A stretch of DNA of 64,000 bases from Mycobacterium palustre (GTDB lineage Bacteria > Actinomycetota > Actinomycetes > Mycobacteriales > Mycobacteriaceae): positions 1 to 64,000 of the forward strand of contig NZ_LQPJ01000078.1 of the NCBI RefSeq assembly GCF_002101785.1, read 5' to 3'. The notes below the pieces were generated by a model that was not told the DNA's origin, did not search any database, and saw only the letters and a list, made by a program, of their open reading frames with translations. The position numbers were made by a program, and so were the translations under genes. This document shows, in pieces, positions 18,121-28,034 of the stretch (positions are counted from its first letter, which is position 1; each line of letters opens with the position of its first letter).

Positions 18121-18738
18121 ATGCATCCCATCGACGACCCGGCGGGACGGCTGCGCCGCGCCAAGATCGGCGTCACCGCCGCCTTCATCGCCCACGCCGT
18201 GATGTTTTCGTCCTGGGCCGCCCACATCCCGCACGTGAAGGCCGGGCTGGGGTTATCCGACGCGGCGCTGGGCTCGGCGCTCTTCGGCGCGCCGCTCGGG
18301 TCGGTCCTGGCCACGCTGCTGGCCCACCGGGCGCTGCCGCGCTGGGGCAGCAACCGGCTGCCGGCCCTCGCGCTGCTGGCCGCCGCGGCCATGGGGGTGA
18401 CGCTGGCGACCGCCAACCCGATCGTCAGCGTCCTCGGGTTCGCCGGGCTGGGTGCCGGCGTGGCGCTGCTGGTGCCGACCGCGTTCAGCGCCGCCTACTC
18501 GGCGAGCAGCGCGGGCTCGGCGATCTCGCTCGTCGCCGCGACCGGCTGGGTCGGCTACCTGATCGGTCCCCCGCTGATCGGCCGCCTGGCCGGGTGGTTC
18601 GGGCTGCCGGCGGCGCTGGTCGTCGTCCCGGCGATGCTCTCGGTCGCCGCGATCGCGATCCGCTGCACCAGGGCCTTCGACACCGCCGACGACTTCCACC
18701 GCGACGGGGCCGCGGGGCGACCCAGGGGGGCCGGCTAG
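18121..18738 (+). CDS. MFS transporter with internal deletion (half-size)
   Basis: A 205-residue membrane protein. The start (ATG at 18121) resembles the first two helices of YbjJ/fucose-type MFS carriers: AHAVMFSSWAAHIPHVKAGLGLSDAALGSALFGAPLGS. From about residue 100 it resembles the last helices of the same family: LLVPTAFSAAYSAS, ISLVAATGWVGYLIGPPLIGRLAGWFG. A normal carrier has about 400 residues, so the middle (roughly helices 3-8) is missing while the frame is kept. Transport function is doubtful; it may be a pseudogene with an intact frame. It diverges from psd and converges on moeA2, overlapping it by 4 bases. Confidence 0.65.
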   Translation: MHPIDDPAGRLRRAKIGVTAAFIAHAVMFSSWAAHIPHVKAGLGLSDAALGSALFGAPLGSVLATLLAHRALPRWGSNRLPALALLAAAAMGVTLATANPIVSVLGFAGLGAGVALLVPTAFSAAYSASSAGSAISLVAATGWVGYLIGPPLIGRLAGWFGLPAALVVVPAMLSVAAIAIRCTRAFDTADDFHRDGAAGRPRGAG

Positions 18739-19940
18739 CTCAGGTCCCACACCTGCAGCTCGGTGCCGGCGGGCACCTCGACCACGTCCTCGGGGATGTC
18801 CAACAGCCCGTTGGCCGACGCCAGCCACCGCAAATGGTGCGACGCCGGCGGCCCATAGCTGGTCACGCGGCCGGCCTCGCGGTCCAGGATCGCCCGCCGG
18901 AACTGGCGCTTGCCGCGCGGCGACGTCAGCGATTCGGTCAGCACCGCCGCGCGGCGCGGGCGGTCCGGGTCGGGCAGGCCCATGGCCCCGCGCAGCGCCG
19001 GGCGGATGAACACCTCGAACGACACCAGCGCGCTGACGGGGTTGCCGGGCAGCGTCACGATCGTCGCGCCCGCCACGCGCCCGATGCCCTGCGGCATGCC
19101 GGGCTGCATCGCCACCTTGACGAACTCGACCCCTTGGTCGCCGTCGCGCCCGAAGGCGTCCTTGACCACCTCATAGGCGCCCGCGCTGACGCCGCCGCTG
19201 GTGATGATGACGTCGGAGTCGGCGGCATAGCGGTCGAGCAGCGCGCCGAACTGCGCGACGTCGTCCGCGGCGGTCGCCACGGCGACCACCTCCGCGCCGG
19301 CCTCGCGCACCGCCCCGGCCAGCATGATCGAGTTGGACTCGTAGATCTGCCCCGGCCGCAGCGGGCCACCCGGCGTCACCAGCTCCGAACCCGTCGACAA
19401 CACCAGCACCCGTTGCCGCGGGATCACCGGCAGCTCGGCCATGCCCAGCGCCGCGGCCAAACCGAGCATCGCCGGCGTCACGACCTGGCCCCGGCGCAGG
19501 ACGGTGGTGTTGGGGGCGACGTCCTCGCCCGCGCGGCGGATGTGCGCGCCGGCCGGGCGCGGCGCGCGGATCGCCACGGTCTGCACCCCGCCGTCGGTGT
19601 CCTCGACCGGCACGATCGCCGTTGTGCCGGCGGGCACCGGCGCGCCGGTCATGATGCGGTGCGCCGTGCCCGGTTGCAGCGTCAGCTCGTCGGTGCGCCC
19701 GGCCGGGATGTCCTCGGCGACCTGCAACACCACCGGGCGCTCGGGCGTCGCGCCGGCGATCTCCTCGGCGCGCACCGCGTATCCGTCCATCGCGGAGTTG
19801 TCGAAGACGGGCAGCGCCAGCGCGGCGACCACGTCGTCGGCCAGCGCCAGCCCCTGGGCCCCGGTCAAGGGGACCGCGGCCGCCGGGCGCGGTCGGATCA
19901 TCTCGGTTACGACGCGCTGATGCTCTTCGACTGACCGCAC
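18735..19940 (-). CDS. moeA2: Molybdopterin molybdenumtransferase MoeA
   Basis: A 401-residue MoeA that inserts molybdate into adenylylated molybdopterin, the last step of molybdenum-cofactor synthesis. Features: FDNSAMDGYAVR near the N-terminus, RIMTGAPVP, the MoCF-binding domain with VLSTGSELV, IITSGGVSAGAYEVVKD, LPGNPVSALVSFEVF, and a C-terminal beta domain. It matches MoeA2 (Rv0438c, about 405). The start is GTG at 19940 (VRSVEEHQ). Upstream the frame is open only antisense to the VOC gene and has no homology. The VOC gene diverges 63 bases away. Confidence 0.95.
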   Translation of the reverse strand: MRSVEEHQRVVTEMIRPRPAAAVPLTGAQGLALADDVVAALALPVFDNSAMDGYAVRAEEIAGATPERPVVLQVAEDIPAGRTDELTLQPGTAHRIMTGAPVPAGTTAIVPVEDTDGGVQTVAIRAPRPAGAHIRRAGEDVAPNTTVLRRGQVVTPAMLGLAAALGMAELPVIPRQRVLVLSTGSELVTPGGPLRPGQIYESNSIMLAGAVREAGAEVVAVATAADDVAQFGALLDRYAADSDVIITSGGVSAGAYEVVKDAFGRDGDQGVEFVKVAMQPGMPQGIGRVAGATIVTLPGNPVSALVSFEVFIRPALRGAMGLPDPDRPRRAAVLTESLTSPRGKRQFRRAILDREAGRVTSYGPPASHHLRWLASANGLLDIPEDVVEVPAGTELQVWDLS

Positions 19941-20003
19941 CCGGCCATTATCTTCCGCGTCGGGTCGCCCCCGATCCGCGCCGCCCGTCGTAGAGTCGAG
20001 AAC

Positions 20004-20480
20004 GTGATTACCGGGCTCGCCCACAGCGGGGTGTGCGTACCCGACTGTGAGGCCGCGGTGGCGTTCTATCGCGACGTGTTGGGCCTGCGTGTGCTGTCGC
20101 CGCCGTACGTCATGGGCGGTAACGCCATTCGCGACGACATGGGCGAGCTGGTGGGTGACCCGACCATGAAGGCGGCCATCGTCGGGTTTCCCGGCGACGG
20201 CGACCGGGTGCTCGAGGTGATCGAATACCTCCACGTCGACGGCGACCGGCGGGCCGACCGGGCGTTGACCGACCACGGCCTGTCGCACGTCGGGCTGGTT
20301 TGCGAGGACCTCGACGCCACCCGCGCCGAACTGGAACGCAAGGGCGTGCGCTTTTTGGTCGGCGGGATCGCCGACGTCGCGCGCGTGCGCACCACCTGGT
20401 TCGTCGACCCCTGGGGCGTGGTGTTCATCCTGGTGGAGAAGAGCCGGACCGAGCGACCCTACTTCTCCCAATGGGGCTGA
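20004..20480 (+). CDS. VOC-family (glyoxalase/dioxygenase fold) protein
   Basis: A 158-residue protein with two beta-alpha-beta3 modules of the vicinal oxygen chelate fold. The first begins ITGLAHSGVCVPDCEAAVAFYRDVLGL and ends RVLEVIEYL. The second has LSHVGLVCEDLDATRAELERKGV and TTWFVDPWGVVFILVEK. Metal ligands His7 and a Glu in EVIEY of module 1, with His and Glu counterparts in module 2, are plausible. The reaction is not identifiable. The GTG start is the first codon of homology. Its last 10 bases overlap the start of the flavin monooxygenase, so the two proteins may act on related substrates. Confidence 0.88.
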   Translation: MITGLAHSGVCVPDCEAAVAFYRDVLGLRVLSPPYVMGGNAIRDDMGELVGDPTMKAAIVGFPGDGDRVLEVIEYLHVDGDRRADRALTDHGLSHVGLVCEDLDATRAELERKGVRFLVGGIADVARVRTTWFVDPWGVVFILVEKSRTERPYFSQWG

Positions 20481-21913
20481 AGTTCAAGGTCGGGATCGTC
20501 GGTGCGGGCGCCGGCGGCATCGCGATGGGGATCCAGCTGGCGCAGGGCGGCTACGACTTCACCATCTTCGACCGGGCCGACGGGTTCGGCGGGACCTGGC
20601 GGCACAACACCTTTCCGGGCGCGGCCTGCGACGTGCCCTCGCACCTGTACTCGTATTCGTTTGCGCCCAACCCGCGGTGGAGCAAGACCTACGCGAACCA
20701 GCCCGAGATCCTGGCCTACCTCGAGAAGGTCGCCGCCGACCACGGGCTGGGAGGCCACCTGGTGCCCGACACCGCGATCGCGACGGCCCGCTGGTCGGAC
20801 GCCGCGCGGCGCTGGACGCTGACCGACGGCCACGGCCGCCGGCACGACTTCGACGTGGTGGTGAGCGCCGTCGGGATGCTCGACGTCCCGCACATCCCCG
20901 ACATTCCCGGGGCGCGGCGGTTTCGGGGACGCCAATTCCATTCGGCCCGTTGGGATCACAGCAAGCCGACGGCCGGCGAGCGGGTCGCCTCCATCGGGAC
21001 CGGCGCCAGCGCGGTCCAGTACGTGCCCGCGATCGCGCGGGAAACCGCGCACCTGACGGTGTTTCAGCGCACCCCGATCTGGATCGCGCCGCGGTTCGAC
21101 TTCCCGTTCACCGCCGAGCAGCACGAGCTGTTCGAACGCGACCCGGCCGCGGCGCGAAAGCTGCGCGACGAGGCCTTCGACGCCTACGAGTCGTCGAGCT
21201 TCGACGTCGACGCGCGACAGACCCGCGAGGCGACCGAGCTCGCCCGCGGCTACCTGGCGCGCAAGGTGGCCGACCCCGAGCTGCGCGCCAAGCTCACGCC
21301 GGACTATCCCGCCGGGTGCAAGCGACCGCTGATGTCGCGCGACTGGTACCCGACGTTCGCGCTGCCCAACGTCAGCCTGGAGACCAGCGCGATCGCGGAG
21401 CTGACCGAGCGCGGCGTGCGCACCGTCGACGGCACCGAGCACCGCGTCGACACCATCATCTACGGCACCGGCTTCAAGGCGGCCGACTACCTCGCGAGCA
21501 TCGACGTGTACGGCGCCGGGGGGCGGCACCTTCGCGAGGAGTGGCGCGACGGCGCCGAGGCGTACCTGGGCACGCTGGTGGCCGGCTATCCCAATTTCTT
21601 CACGCTGTACGGCCCGAACACCAACGGCGTCAATTCGATCCTCTACATCCACGAGGCGCAGACCACGTTCGTCCGCCACATCCTCGACACGATGGGCCGG
21701 CGCGGCGCGCGCACCGTCGAGGTGACCGAGGCGGCGCAGCGGCGCTACAACGACGAGATTCAGGCCGCCATGGAGGGCAAGGTCTGGCTCGCCTGCACCA
21801 ACTACTTCCGCCACCCCAGCGGCAAGGTCGTCACCCAGTTGCCCTACAGCGGGCGGGTTTTCTACGAGCGGACCCGCGAGCTGGTCGACGGCGACTACCG
21901 CTGGGGTGGTTGA
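20471..21913 (+). CDS. FAD-dependent monooxygenase, Baeyer-Villiger type
   Basis: A 480-residue NAD(P)H-dependent flavin monooxygenase. GAGAGGIAMG (11-20) is the FAD dinucleotide fold, followed by FGGTWRHNTFPGAACDVPSHLYSYSF. The BVMO fingerprint FxGxxxHxxxW appears as FRGRQFHSARW near 153, and GTGASAVQYVP near 177 is the NADPH fold. The C-terminal half has IIYGTGFKAADYL and NFFTLYGPNTNGV. Ketone or steroid-like substrates are typical of mycobacterial relatives; the actual one is unknown. Translation is probably coupled to the VOC gene. I recall neither gene at this site in M. tuberculosis. Confidence 0.93.
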   Translation: MGLKFKVGIVGAGAGGIAMGIQLAQGGYDFTIFDRADGFGGTWRHNTFPGAACDVPSHLYSYSFAPNPRWSKTYANQPEILAYLEKVAADHGLGGHLVPDTAIATARWSDAARRWTLTDGHGRRHDFDVVVSAVGMLDVPHIPDIPGARRFRGRQFHSARWDHSKPTAGERVASIGTGASAVQYVPAIARETAHLTVFQRTPIWIAPRFDFPFTAEQHELFERDPAAARKLRDEAFDAYESSSFDVDARQTREATELARGYLARKVADPELRAKLTPDYPAGCKRPLMSRDWYPTFALPNVSLETSAIAELTERGVRTVDGTEHRVDTIIYGTGFKAADYLASIDVYGAGGRHLREEWRDGAEAYLGTLVAGYPNFFTLYGPNTNGVNSILYIHEAQTTFVRHILDTMGRRGARTVEVTEAAQRRYNDEIQAAMEGKVWLACTNYFRHPSGKVVTQLPYSGRVFYERTRELVDGDYRWGG

Positions 21914-22130
21914 GCCCGGCGCGCCTGGGCCCGGCGTTTCTCTTGCGCCAGGTGGGCGCGGGCGGCACCGCCTTCGGCGCCGCCGATCGCGGCCGCGGGA
22001 CCGGCTTGCTCGGACGCCGCAGCGCCTTGACCCTGACCCCCGTTCGGATCGGGGCGCTGAACGCCGTCTCGACCTTCATCCGCAGCCACGCCGCCGCGCG
22101 CTTGGACCGTTTCTTCGGTTGCACGGCCAC
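21831..22130 (-). CDS. Possible small basic protein, doubtful
   Basis: A 99-codon frame with a GTG start (MAVQPKKRSKRAAAWLRMKVETAF). It is very rich in Arg, Lys, Pro and Ala, with no recognised domain. It fills the 240-base gap between the monooxygenase and the cupin gene and overlaps the monooxygenase 3' end antisense by 83 bases. The first 70 residues look more protein-like than the tail. It may be a real nucleic-acid-binding small protein or just an open GC-rich frame. Confidence 0.25.
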   Translation of the reverse strand: MAVQPKKRSKRAAAWLRMKVETAFSAPIRTGVRVKALRRPSKPVPRPRSAAPKAVPPAPTWRKRNAGPRRAGLNHPSGSRRRPARGSARRKPARCRATG

Positions 22131-22154
22131 ACCCTACTGCGGGCGGTTGACGGG

Positions 22155-22649
22155 CTATTGGACCCAGAAGTTGTCGTGGCGCACGAACCACTCGCGGCGT
22201 TCGTCGTCGGTCATGTCGGCCAGCGCGCCGAAGCCCTCGAAATAGGCCTCCCGCGGCGCTCCCGGCGAGAACAACATCAGCACCGCCGCCGGTTCGTCGG
22301 CCTCGTTGCGGAAACCGTGGACGCCGCCCGGCGGGACGTAGAGGAAGTCGCCCCCGTGGCCGTCGACCCAGTCGCTGCCGTCGTAGAGCTTCATCGTCCC
22401 GGACAGCACGAAGAAGGCCTCGGACATCGCGCGGTGAAAGTGCGGCCCCGGCCCGCCGCCGGCCGGGGCGATGTCGACGCGGTACAGGCCGTAGTCGCCG
22501 CCGGTGTCGCGCTGGCTGGCCAGGTAGTGGTACCTGGTGCCGGACGTTTCGTAGTCGGGCGGCTCGTCGCCGCGCTTGAGCCAGGCGCTCAGCGCCGGCT
22601 CGTCCTCGGTGTAGCGGGGCGGCGGGTAGGGGGGCACGGCGAGGGACAT
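22155..22649 (-). CDS. Cupin-domain protein
   Basis: A 164-residue single-domain cupin. Motif 1 is GPGPHFHRAMSEAFFVLSG, with two His and one Glu as likely metal ligands. Motif 2 is GDFLYVPPGGVHGFRN, with the third His. Such proteins range from dioxygenases to isomerases and sugar- or ligand-binding proteins; the reaction cannot be assigned. It lies leftward, 36 bases beyond the end of the short-chain dehydrogenase gene on the same strand, and may be cotranscribed with it. Confidence 0.9.
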   Translation of the reverse strand: MSLAVPPYPPPRYTEDEPALSAWLKRGDEPPDYETSGTRYHYLASQRDTGGDYGLYRVDIAPAGGGPGPHFHRAMSEAFFVLSGTMKLYDGSDWVDGHGGDFLYVPPGGVHGFRNEADEPAAVLMLFSPGAPREAYFEGFGALADMTDDERREWFVRHDNFWVQ

Positions 22650-22685
22650 GTGTCCCAGTGTGCCCCGCTGCCGGTCAGCCCGGGG

Positions 22686-23597
22686 TCAGTCGAAGGGATA
22701 GACCACCCCGGTGAGCTCCTCGGAGACCGCCCACAGCCGCCTTTGCGCGTCGACGTCGTGCGACTTCTCGCTGGACGCAACGACTTTGGGGTAGCCGCGC
22801 TGTTCGCCCAACCCGTCGGGGCCGTAGTACTGGCCGCCGAGCACGCCGGGGTCGGTCGCGGCGCGCAGCGTCGGCAGGGCGCCCATGTCGGCTCCCTGGA
22901 AGAGGGGTTCGACCACCGGCAAAACCGCTCGCGCCCACGCGGGCAGGTTGCGGGTGAGCTCGGACCGGGAGCCGCCGGGGTGGGCAACCGCGGCGATCGT
23001 CGTGCCGTGCGGCGCGAGCCGCCGCTGCAGCTCGTAGGTGAACATCAGGTTGGCCAGCTTGGACTGGCCGTAGGCCGCGACCCGGCTGTAGCCGCGTTCC
23101 CACTGCAGGTCGTCGAAGTGGATGTCGGCGCGGATGCGATGACCGATGCTGCTGACGGTCACCACCCGGGAACCGGCGACCGGCAACAGGCGGTCCAGCA
23201 GCAGGCCCGTCAGGGCGAAGTGGCCGAGGTGGTTGGTGCCGAACTGCAGCTCGAAGCCGTCTTTGGTGGTCGACTTGGGCGTCCACATCACGCCGGCGTT
23301 GTTGACCAGCAGGTCGATGCGGTCGTACTGGAAGCGCAGCTGCTCGGCGGCGGCGCGGATGGACCCCAGGGAGGTCAGGTCCAGCTCCTGCAGCGCGACC
23401 TCACCCCGGGGGCCGTTGGCCGTGATCCGGGCGGCGGCGTCCTTGCCCTTGTCGAGGTTGCGCACCGCGAGCACCACCCGGGCGCCGTGCTCGGCGAGCG
23501 CCCGCGCCGTCTCGTAGCCGAGCCCGGTGTTGGCGCCGGTGACGACGGCGACGCGACCGGTCTGGTCGGGAATGTCGGAAGCGGTCCACTTGGCCAT
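22686..23597 (-). CDS. Short-chain dehydrogenase/reductase (Rv0439c-like)
   Basis: A 303-residue SDR of the retinol dehydrogenase/WWOX-like group. The cofactor site is TGANTGLG (20-27) followed by ARVVLAVRNLDKG, suggesting NADP(H). NNAGVM is present, and the catalytic YxxxK is Tyr176-Lys180 (YGQSK), with the catalytic Ser in VSSIGH. The substrate is unknown, probably a hydrophobic alcohol or ketone. It matches Rv0439c (311) and faces away from a TetR gene across a 102-base gap that holds a palindrome, so TetR control is likely. Confidence 0.93.
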   Translation of the reverse strand: MAKWTASDIPDQTGRVAVVTGANTGLGYETARALAEHGARVVLAVRNLDKGKDAAARITANGPRGEVALQELDLTSLGSIRAAAEQLRFQYDRIDLLVNNAGVMWTPKSTTKDGFELQFGTNHLGHFALTGLLLDRLLPVAGSRVVTVSSIGHRIRADIHFDDLQWERGYSRVAAYGQSKLANLMFTYELQRRLAPHGTTIAAVAHPGGSRSELTRNLPAWARAVLPVVEPLFQGADMGALPTLRAATDPGVLGGQYYGPDGLGEQRGYPKVVASSEKSHDVDAQRRLWAVSEELTGVVYPFD

Positions 23598-23620
23598 GGG
23601 ATTCTCCTAGACTGGGACTG

Positions 23621-23642
23621 AAACGGGGCGATCGCTCCGGTT
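23621..23642. promoter_or_regulatory. Candidate TetR operator between SDR and tetR
   Basis: Imperfect 22-base palindrome centred on GATC. The arms AAACGGGGC and GCTCCGGTT pair at seven of nine positions. It lies 23 bases upstream of the SDR start and 58 bases before the TetR start, as expected for an operator of the divergent regulator. Binding is inferred from symmetry and position only. Confidence 0.4.
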
Positions 23643-23699
23643 GAGCCCCACTATACGGAACGTGCGCCCCGCTTTGTCAACCGACCGGGAGGTGAACAG

Positions 23700-24266
23700 A
23701 TGGCCCAACCCGCACGCCCGTTGCGCGCCGACGCGGCGCGCAACCGCACCCGGGTGCTGGACGTCGCCTACCAGGCCTTCGCCGCCGAGGGCCTGTCGGT
23801 GCCGATCGACGAGATCGCCCGGCGCGCCGGCGTCGGGGCCGGCACGGTCTACCGCCACTTCCCGACCAAGGAGGCGCTGTTCGCCGCGGTCATCGAGAAC
23901 CGCATGCAGCGCCTCGTCGACGACGGCCACGCGCTGTTGGAAAGCGAGGGGGCCGGCGAGGCGCTCTTCGCCTTTCTGCGCTCGATGGTGCTGCAGTGGG
24001 GGGCCGCGGACCGCGGCCTGGTCGACGCGCTGGCCGGCTACGGGATCGACATCGCCCGCGCGGCGCCGCGGGCCGAGAACGCCTTCAAGGCGATGATCGG
24101 CGAGCTGCTGCGCGCCGCGCAGCAAGCGGGCACCGCGCGGCGTGACATCGCGATGGCCGATCTCAAGGCGCTACTCGTCGGATGCCAGGCCATGCAGGCC
24201 TACGATTCGGCCCTGGCCGAACGGGCGACGGCCGTCGTCATCGACGGTTTACGCGCGCAGCGATAG
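23700..24266 (+). CDS. TetR-family transcriptional regulator
   Basis: A 188-residue TetR repressor. DNA-binding domain about 8-58: ADAARNRTRVLDVAYQAF, VPIDEIARRAGVGAGTVYRHFPTKEALF. The C-terminal ligand domain has SBP-type helices (LFAFLRSMVLQWGAADRGLVDAL). The ATG follows GGGAGGTGAACAG, a good ribosome-binding site. It diverges from the SDR gene and presumably represses that gene and the cupin gene downstream of it. The groEL2 regulatory region begins right after its stop. Confidence 0.92.
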   Translation: MAQPARPLRADAARNRTRVLDVAYQAFAAEGLSVPIDEIARRAGVGAGTVYRHFPTKEALFAAVIENRMQRLVDDGHALLESEGAGEALFAFLRSMVLQWGAADRGLVDALAGYGIDIARAAPRAENAFKAMIGELLRAAQQAGTARRDIAMADLKALLVGCQAMQAYDSALAERATAVVIDGLRAQR

Positions 24267-24278
24267 GGCCGGGGACTT

Positions 24279-24340
24279 CTTGCACTCGGCATAGGCGAGT
24301 GCTAAGAATGACGTTGGCACTCCCGACCGGCGAGTGCTAG
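24279..24340 (+). promoter_or_regulatory. Two CIRCE elements upstream of groEL2 (HrcA operators)
   Basis: Two inverted repeats of the CIRCE type (consensus TTAGCACTC-N9-GAGTGCTAA). The first is 24279-24305 (CTTGCACTC, 9 bases, GAGTGCTAA) and the second 24314-24340 (TTGGCACTC, 9 bases, GAGTGCTAG), separated by 8 bases. HrcA binds such sites and represses groE genes until heat or misfolding stress. They lie 94-155 bases before the groEL2 ATG, so transcription starts within or near them. Confidence 0.9.
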
Positions 24341-26059
<1,719 letters not shown>

Positions 26060-26071
26060 GTCCCGTAACGG

Positions 26072-26103
26072 AAAAGCCCGGTCCCGGTGGGGCCGGGCTT
26101 TTT
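26072..26103 (+). terminator. Rho-independent terminator after groEL2
   Basis: AAAAGCCCGG (26072-26081) pairs with CCGGGCTTTTT (26093-26103) across an 11-base loop, ending in a T run, 13 bases after the groEL2 stop. It is one of the few textbook intrinsic terminators in this GC-rich window. Confidence 0.9.
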
Positions 26104-26127
26104 CGTGTCCACGGCGCCCGCGCGAAC

Positions 26128-26547
26128 TCAGGCCGGCAGCGAGAACACCACGCAGTCGTGCAGGCAGCCCTTGGCGGCGCCGGGGGAGCCGGGGTCGGCT
26201 TCGCGGTGCAGCAGCGCCCGGGTGGGCACGACGCCCAGCCGGACGGTCTCGCCGCCGGCCTCGCTGACCTCGGCCTCACCGTCGACGATCAGCGAGTAGC
26301 CGCCGGGTTCCGGCGGGGGCCATAGCAGCGTGACGTCGCGGCGCTGCGCCAGGTTCTGCCGCGTGCGGCCGCCGATCAGCCCCACGTCCACGATCGCGCC
26401 CGGCTCGTCCGGGCGGTCGCGCAGCCGCGGCTCGACGGTCACGGTGTGCGCGCGATACCCGTCGTCGACGGTGATCAGGTACGCGAAGGGATAGTCCTGG
26501 AGGGCGGCGGCCAGCCGCTTGACGTCGACCTTCTTCTTGGCGCGCAT
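26128..26547 (-). CDS. PNPOx-like flavin/F420-binding fold protein (Rv0441c-like)
   Basis: A 139-residue protein with the split-barrel fold of pyridoxamine 5'-phosphate oxidase-like proteins: [17 protein letters not shown], a [14 protein letters not shown] segment that would contact the cofactor phosphate, and [24 protein letters not shown]. Actinobacterial members bind F420, FMN or heme; which one applies here cannot be read. Matches Rv0441c (142). It converges on groEL2, with the groEL2 terminator between them, and lies 27 bases downstream of PPE10. Confidence 0.82.
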   Translation of the reverse strand: MRAKKKVDVKRLAAALQDYPFAYLITVDDGYRAHTVTVEPRLRDRPDEPGAIVDVGLIGGRTRQNLAQRRDVTLLWPPPEPGGYSLIVDGEAEVSEAGGETVRLGVVPTRALLHREADPGSPGAAKGCLHDCVVFSLPA

Positions 26548-26574
26548 AATGCCGAGGATAGGCCAGGCGGGCCG

Positions 26575-27996
26575 CTACTCGGGGCCCTCAGGCAGCCTGA
26601 TGCCCGGGTTGGGCGTCTCGGGGCCGCGGTCCGGCTTGTTGAAGAAGCCGGAGGCGGGGATGCCCGACTCGCGCGGGGTCGGGCCGCCCCGGAGCTCGTT
26701 GCTGCCGGCGGCGAAGAAGCTTGGCGGTGTCGAGGTGGTGGTCTTCAGGGCGGGCGGCGTGGGGGTGGGACCGCTCGCCGCGCTGGCGACGCCGGCGCCG
26801 CTGCCGCCCGACGACGGGCTGCCGGTCATGGCGGTGGGGTCGGCCGCGGCGGCGAAGGCCGCATTGGCCGCATTGGTCGCCGGGGTCAGCGCCGCGGCGT
26901 TCGGCAGGGCCGCGTTCAGGCCGCCGGTCGCCGCGCTGACCGAGCTGAGGACGCCGGAACCGAGGTTTGCCGCGCCGAACCCGCCCGTGGCGTAGCGGGC
27001 GGAGCTCATCGCGCTCGAGTCCATGCCCTGGCCGGCCAGGGCGGAGTTGTCCTGGAAGAAGCCGGCGTTGGCGGTGCCGGTGTTAAAAAAGCCCATGTTG
27101 GTCGAGCCGGTGTTCGCGAAGCCGGCGTTGAAACTGCCCGAGTTCCCGATGCCGAAGTTGCCGTTGCCGGAATTGAAAAAGCCGACATTGCCGGTACCGG
27201 AGTTGAAGAAGCCGATGTTGCCCGAACCCGAGTTGAAGCCTCCGAAACCGATCTGATTGCTGCCGGTCAACCCGATGCCGAAGTCGTTGTTGCCGGTGTT
27301 GCCAAAGCCGAAGTTGTTGTTGCCGAGGTTGCCGAAACCGACGTTATTGTTACCCGAATTACCCGAACCCACATTCAGGCTGCCATTGTTTCCAAAACCC
27401 AGGTTTGCATTTCCAAGATTGATCGGGCCGAAATTAATTTCGCCGTTGCTGAAGCTGAAACCGAGCTTTTGCAGCACTGCCTGCCACGGCGCCAACTGTG
27501 CCGCGGCCGCCGACGCGTCGGCGTGGTAGCCGAACATCGCCGCGACGTCGGCGGCCCACATCTGCTCGTAGGCGGCCTCGGTGTCCATGATCGCCGGGGT
27601 GTTCAGCCCGAACCAGTTCGTCGACGCCAGCGCCTGCACCAGGGATCGGTTGGCCGCCACCACGGCGGGCTGCACCGTGGCCGCCAACGCGGTTTCGAAC
27701 GCCGCCGCGATGGCCGAGGCCTGCCTCGATGCCGCTTCGGCCTGGGCGGCCGCCGCGCTGAGCCAGCTCACGTACTGCGTCGCGACGGCCATCATCGCCG
27801 CCGCCGATGCCCCCTGCCACGAGCCGTTGGCCAGGTCCGACGTCACCGAGAAAAACGTCGACGCCGACGACGCCAGGTCCTCGGCGAGCCCGTCCCACGC
27901 GGCCGCGGCAGCAAGCAGCGGCGCCGCACCCGGACCGGCGAAGATTAGTGCCGAGTTGATTTCTGGCGGCAACCACGCAAAATGCGGGCTCGTCAC
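26575..27996 (-). CDS. PPE10: PPE-family protein of the MPTR subgroup
   Basis: A 473-residue PPE protein, likely exported by a type VII (ESX) system to the cell surface. The PPE domain covers 1-175: [14 protein letters not shown] with the Pro-Pro-Glu near residue 10, then helices with [22 protein letters not shown] (WxG-like). The middle (about 195-330) holds major polymorphic tandem repeats of the N-x-G-x-G-N-x-G type, and the tail is Pro/Thr/Ser-rich. Same place and size as PPE10 (Rv0442c, 487). No PE partner is adjacent. The repeat section is notably less GC-rich than the surroundings. Confidence 0.95.
   Translation of the reverse strand: MTSPHFAWLPPEINSALIFAGPGAAPLLAAAAAWDGLAEDLASSASTFFSVTSDLANGSWQGASAAAMMAVATQYVSWLSAAAAQAEAASRQASAIAAAFETALAATVQPAVVAANRSLVQALASTNWFGLNTPAIMDTEAAYEQMWAADVAAMFGYHADASAAAAQLAPWQAVLQKLGFSFSNGEINFGPINLGNANLGFGNNGSLNVGSGNSGNNNVGFGNLGNNNFGFGNTGNNDFGIGLTGSNQIGFGGFNSGSGNIGFFNSGTGNVGFFNSGNGNFGIGNSGSFNAGFANTGSTNMGFFNTGTANAGFFQDNSALAGQGMDSSAMSSARYATGGFGAANLGSGVLSSVSAATGGLNAALPNAAALTPATNAANAAFAAAADPTAMTGSPSSGGSGAGVASAASGPTPTPPALKTTTSTPPSFFAAGSNELRGGPTPRESGIPASGFFNKPDRGPETPNPGIRLPEGPE
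27030..27440 (-). repeat. MPTR pentapeptide-type repeat block within PPE10
   Basis: About 20 degenerate copies of a unit coding for asparagine-glycine pentapeptides (NxGxGN, NTGTxNxGF, SGNNNVG). Third-position A and T are much more frequent here than in neighbouring genes. Such blocks recombine and vary between strains. Confidence 0.85.
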
Positions 27997-28034
27997 TGAC
28001 TCAACTTAACCGGGATGGGCCGCCCTTCGTGGCG

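Noticed and set aside
21895..22191. Second leftward frame in the monooxygenase-cupin gap
   Set aside because: Gly/Ala/Gln-rich, no ribosome-binding site and overlapping the other doubtful frame.
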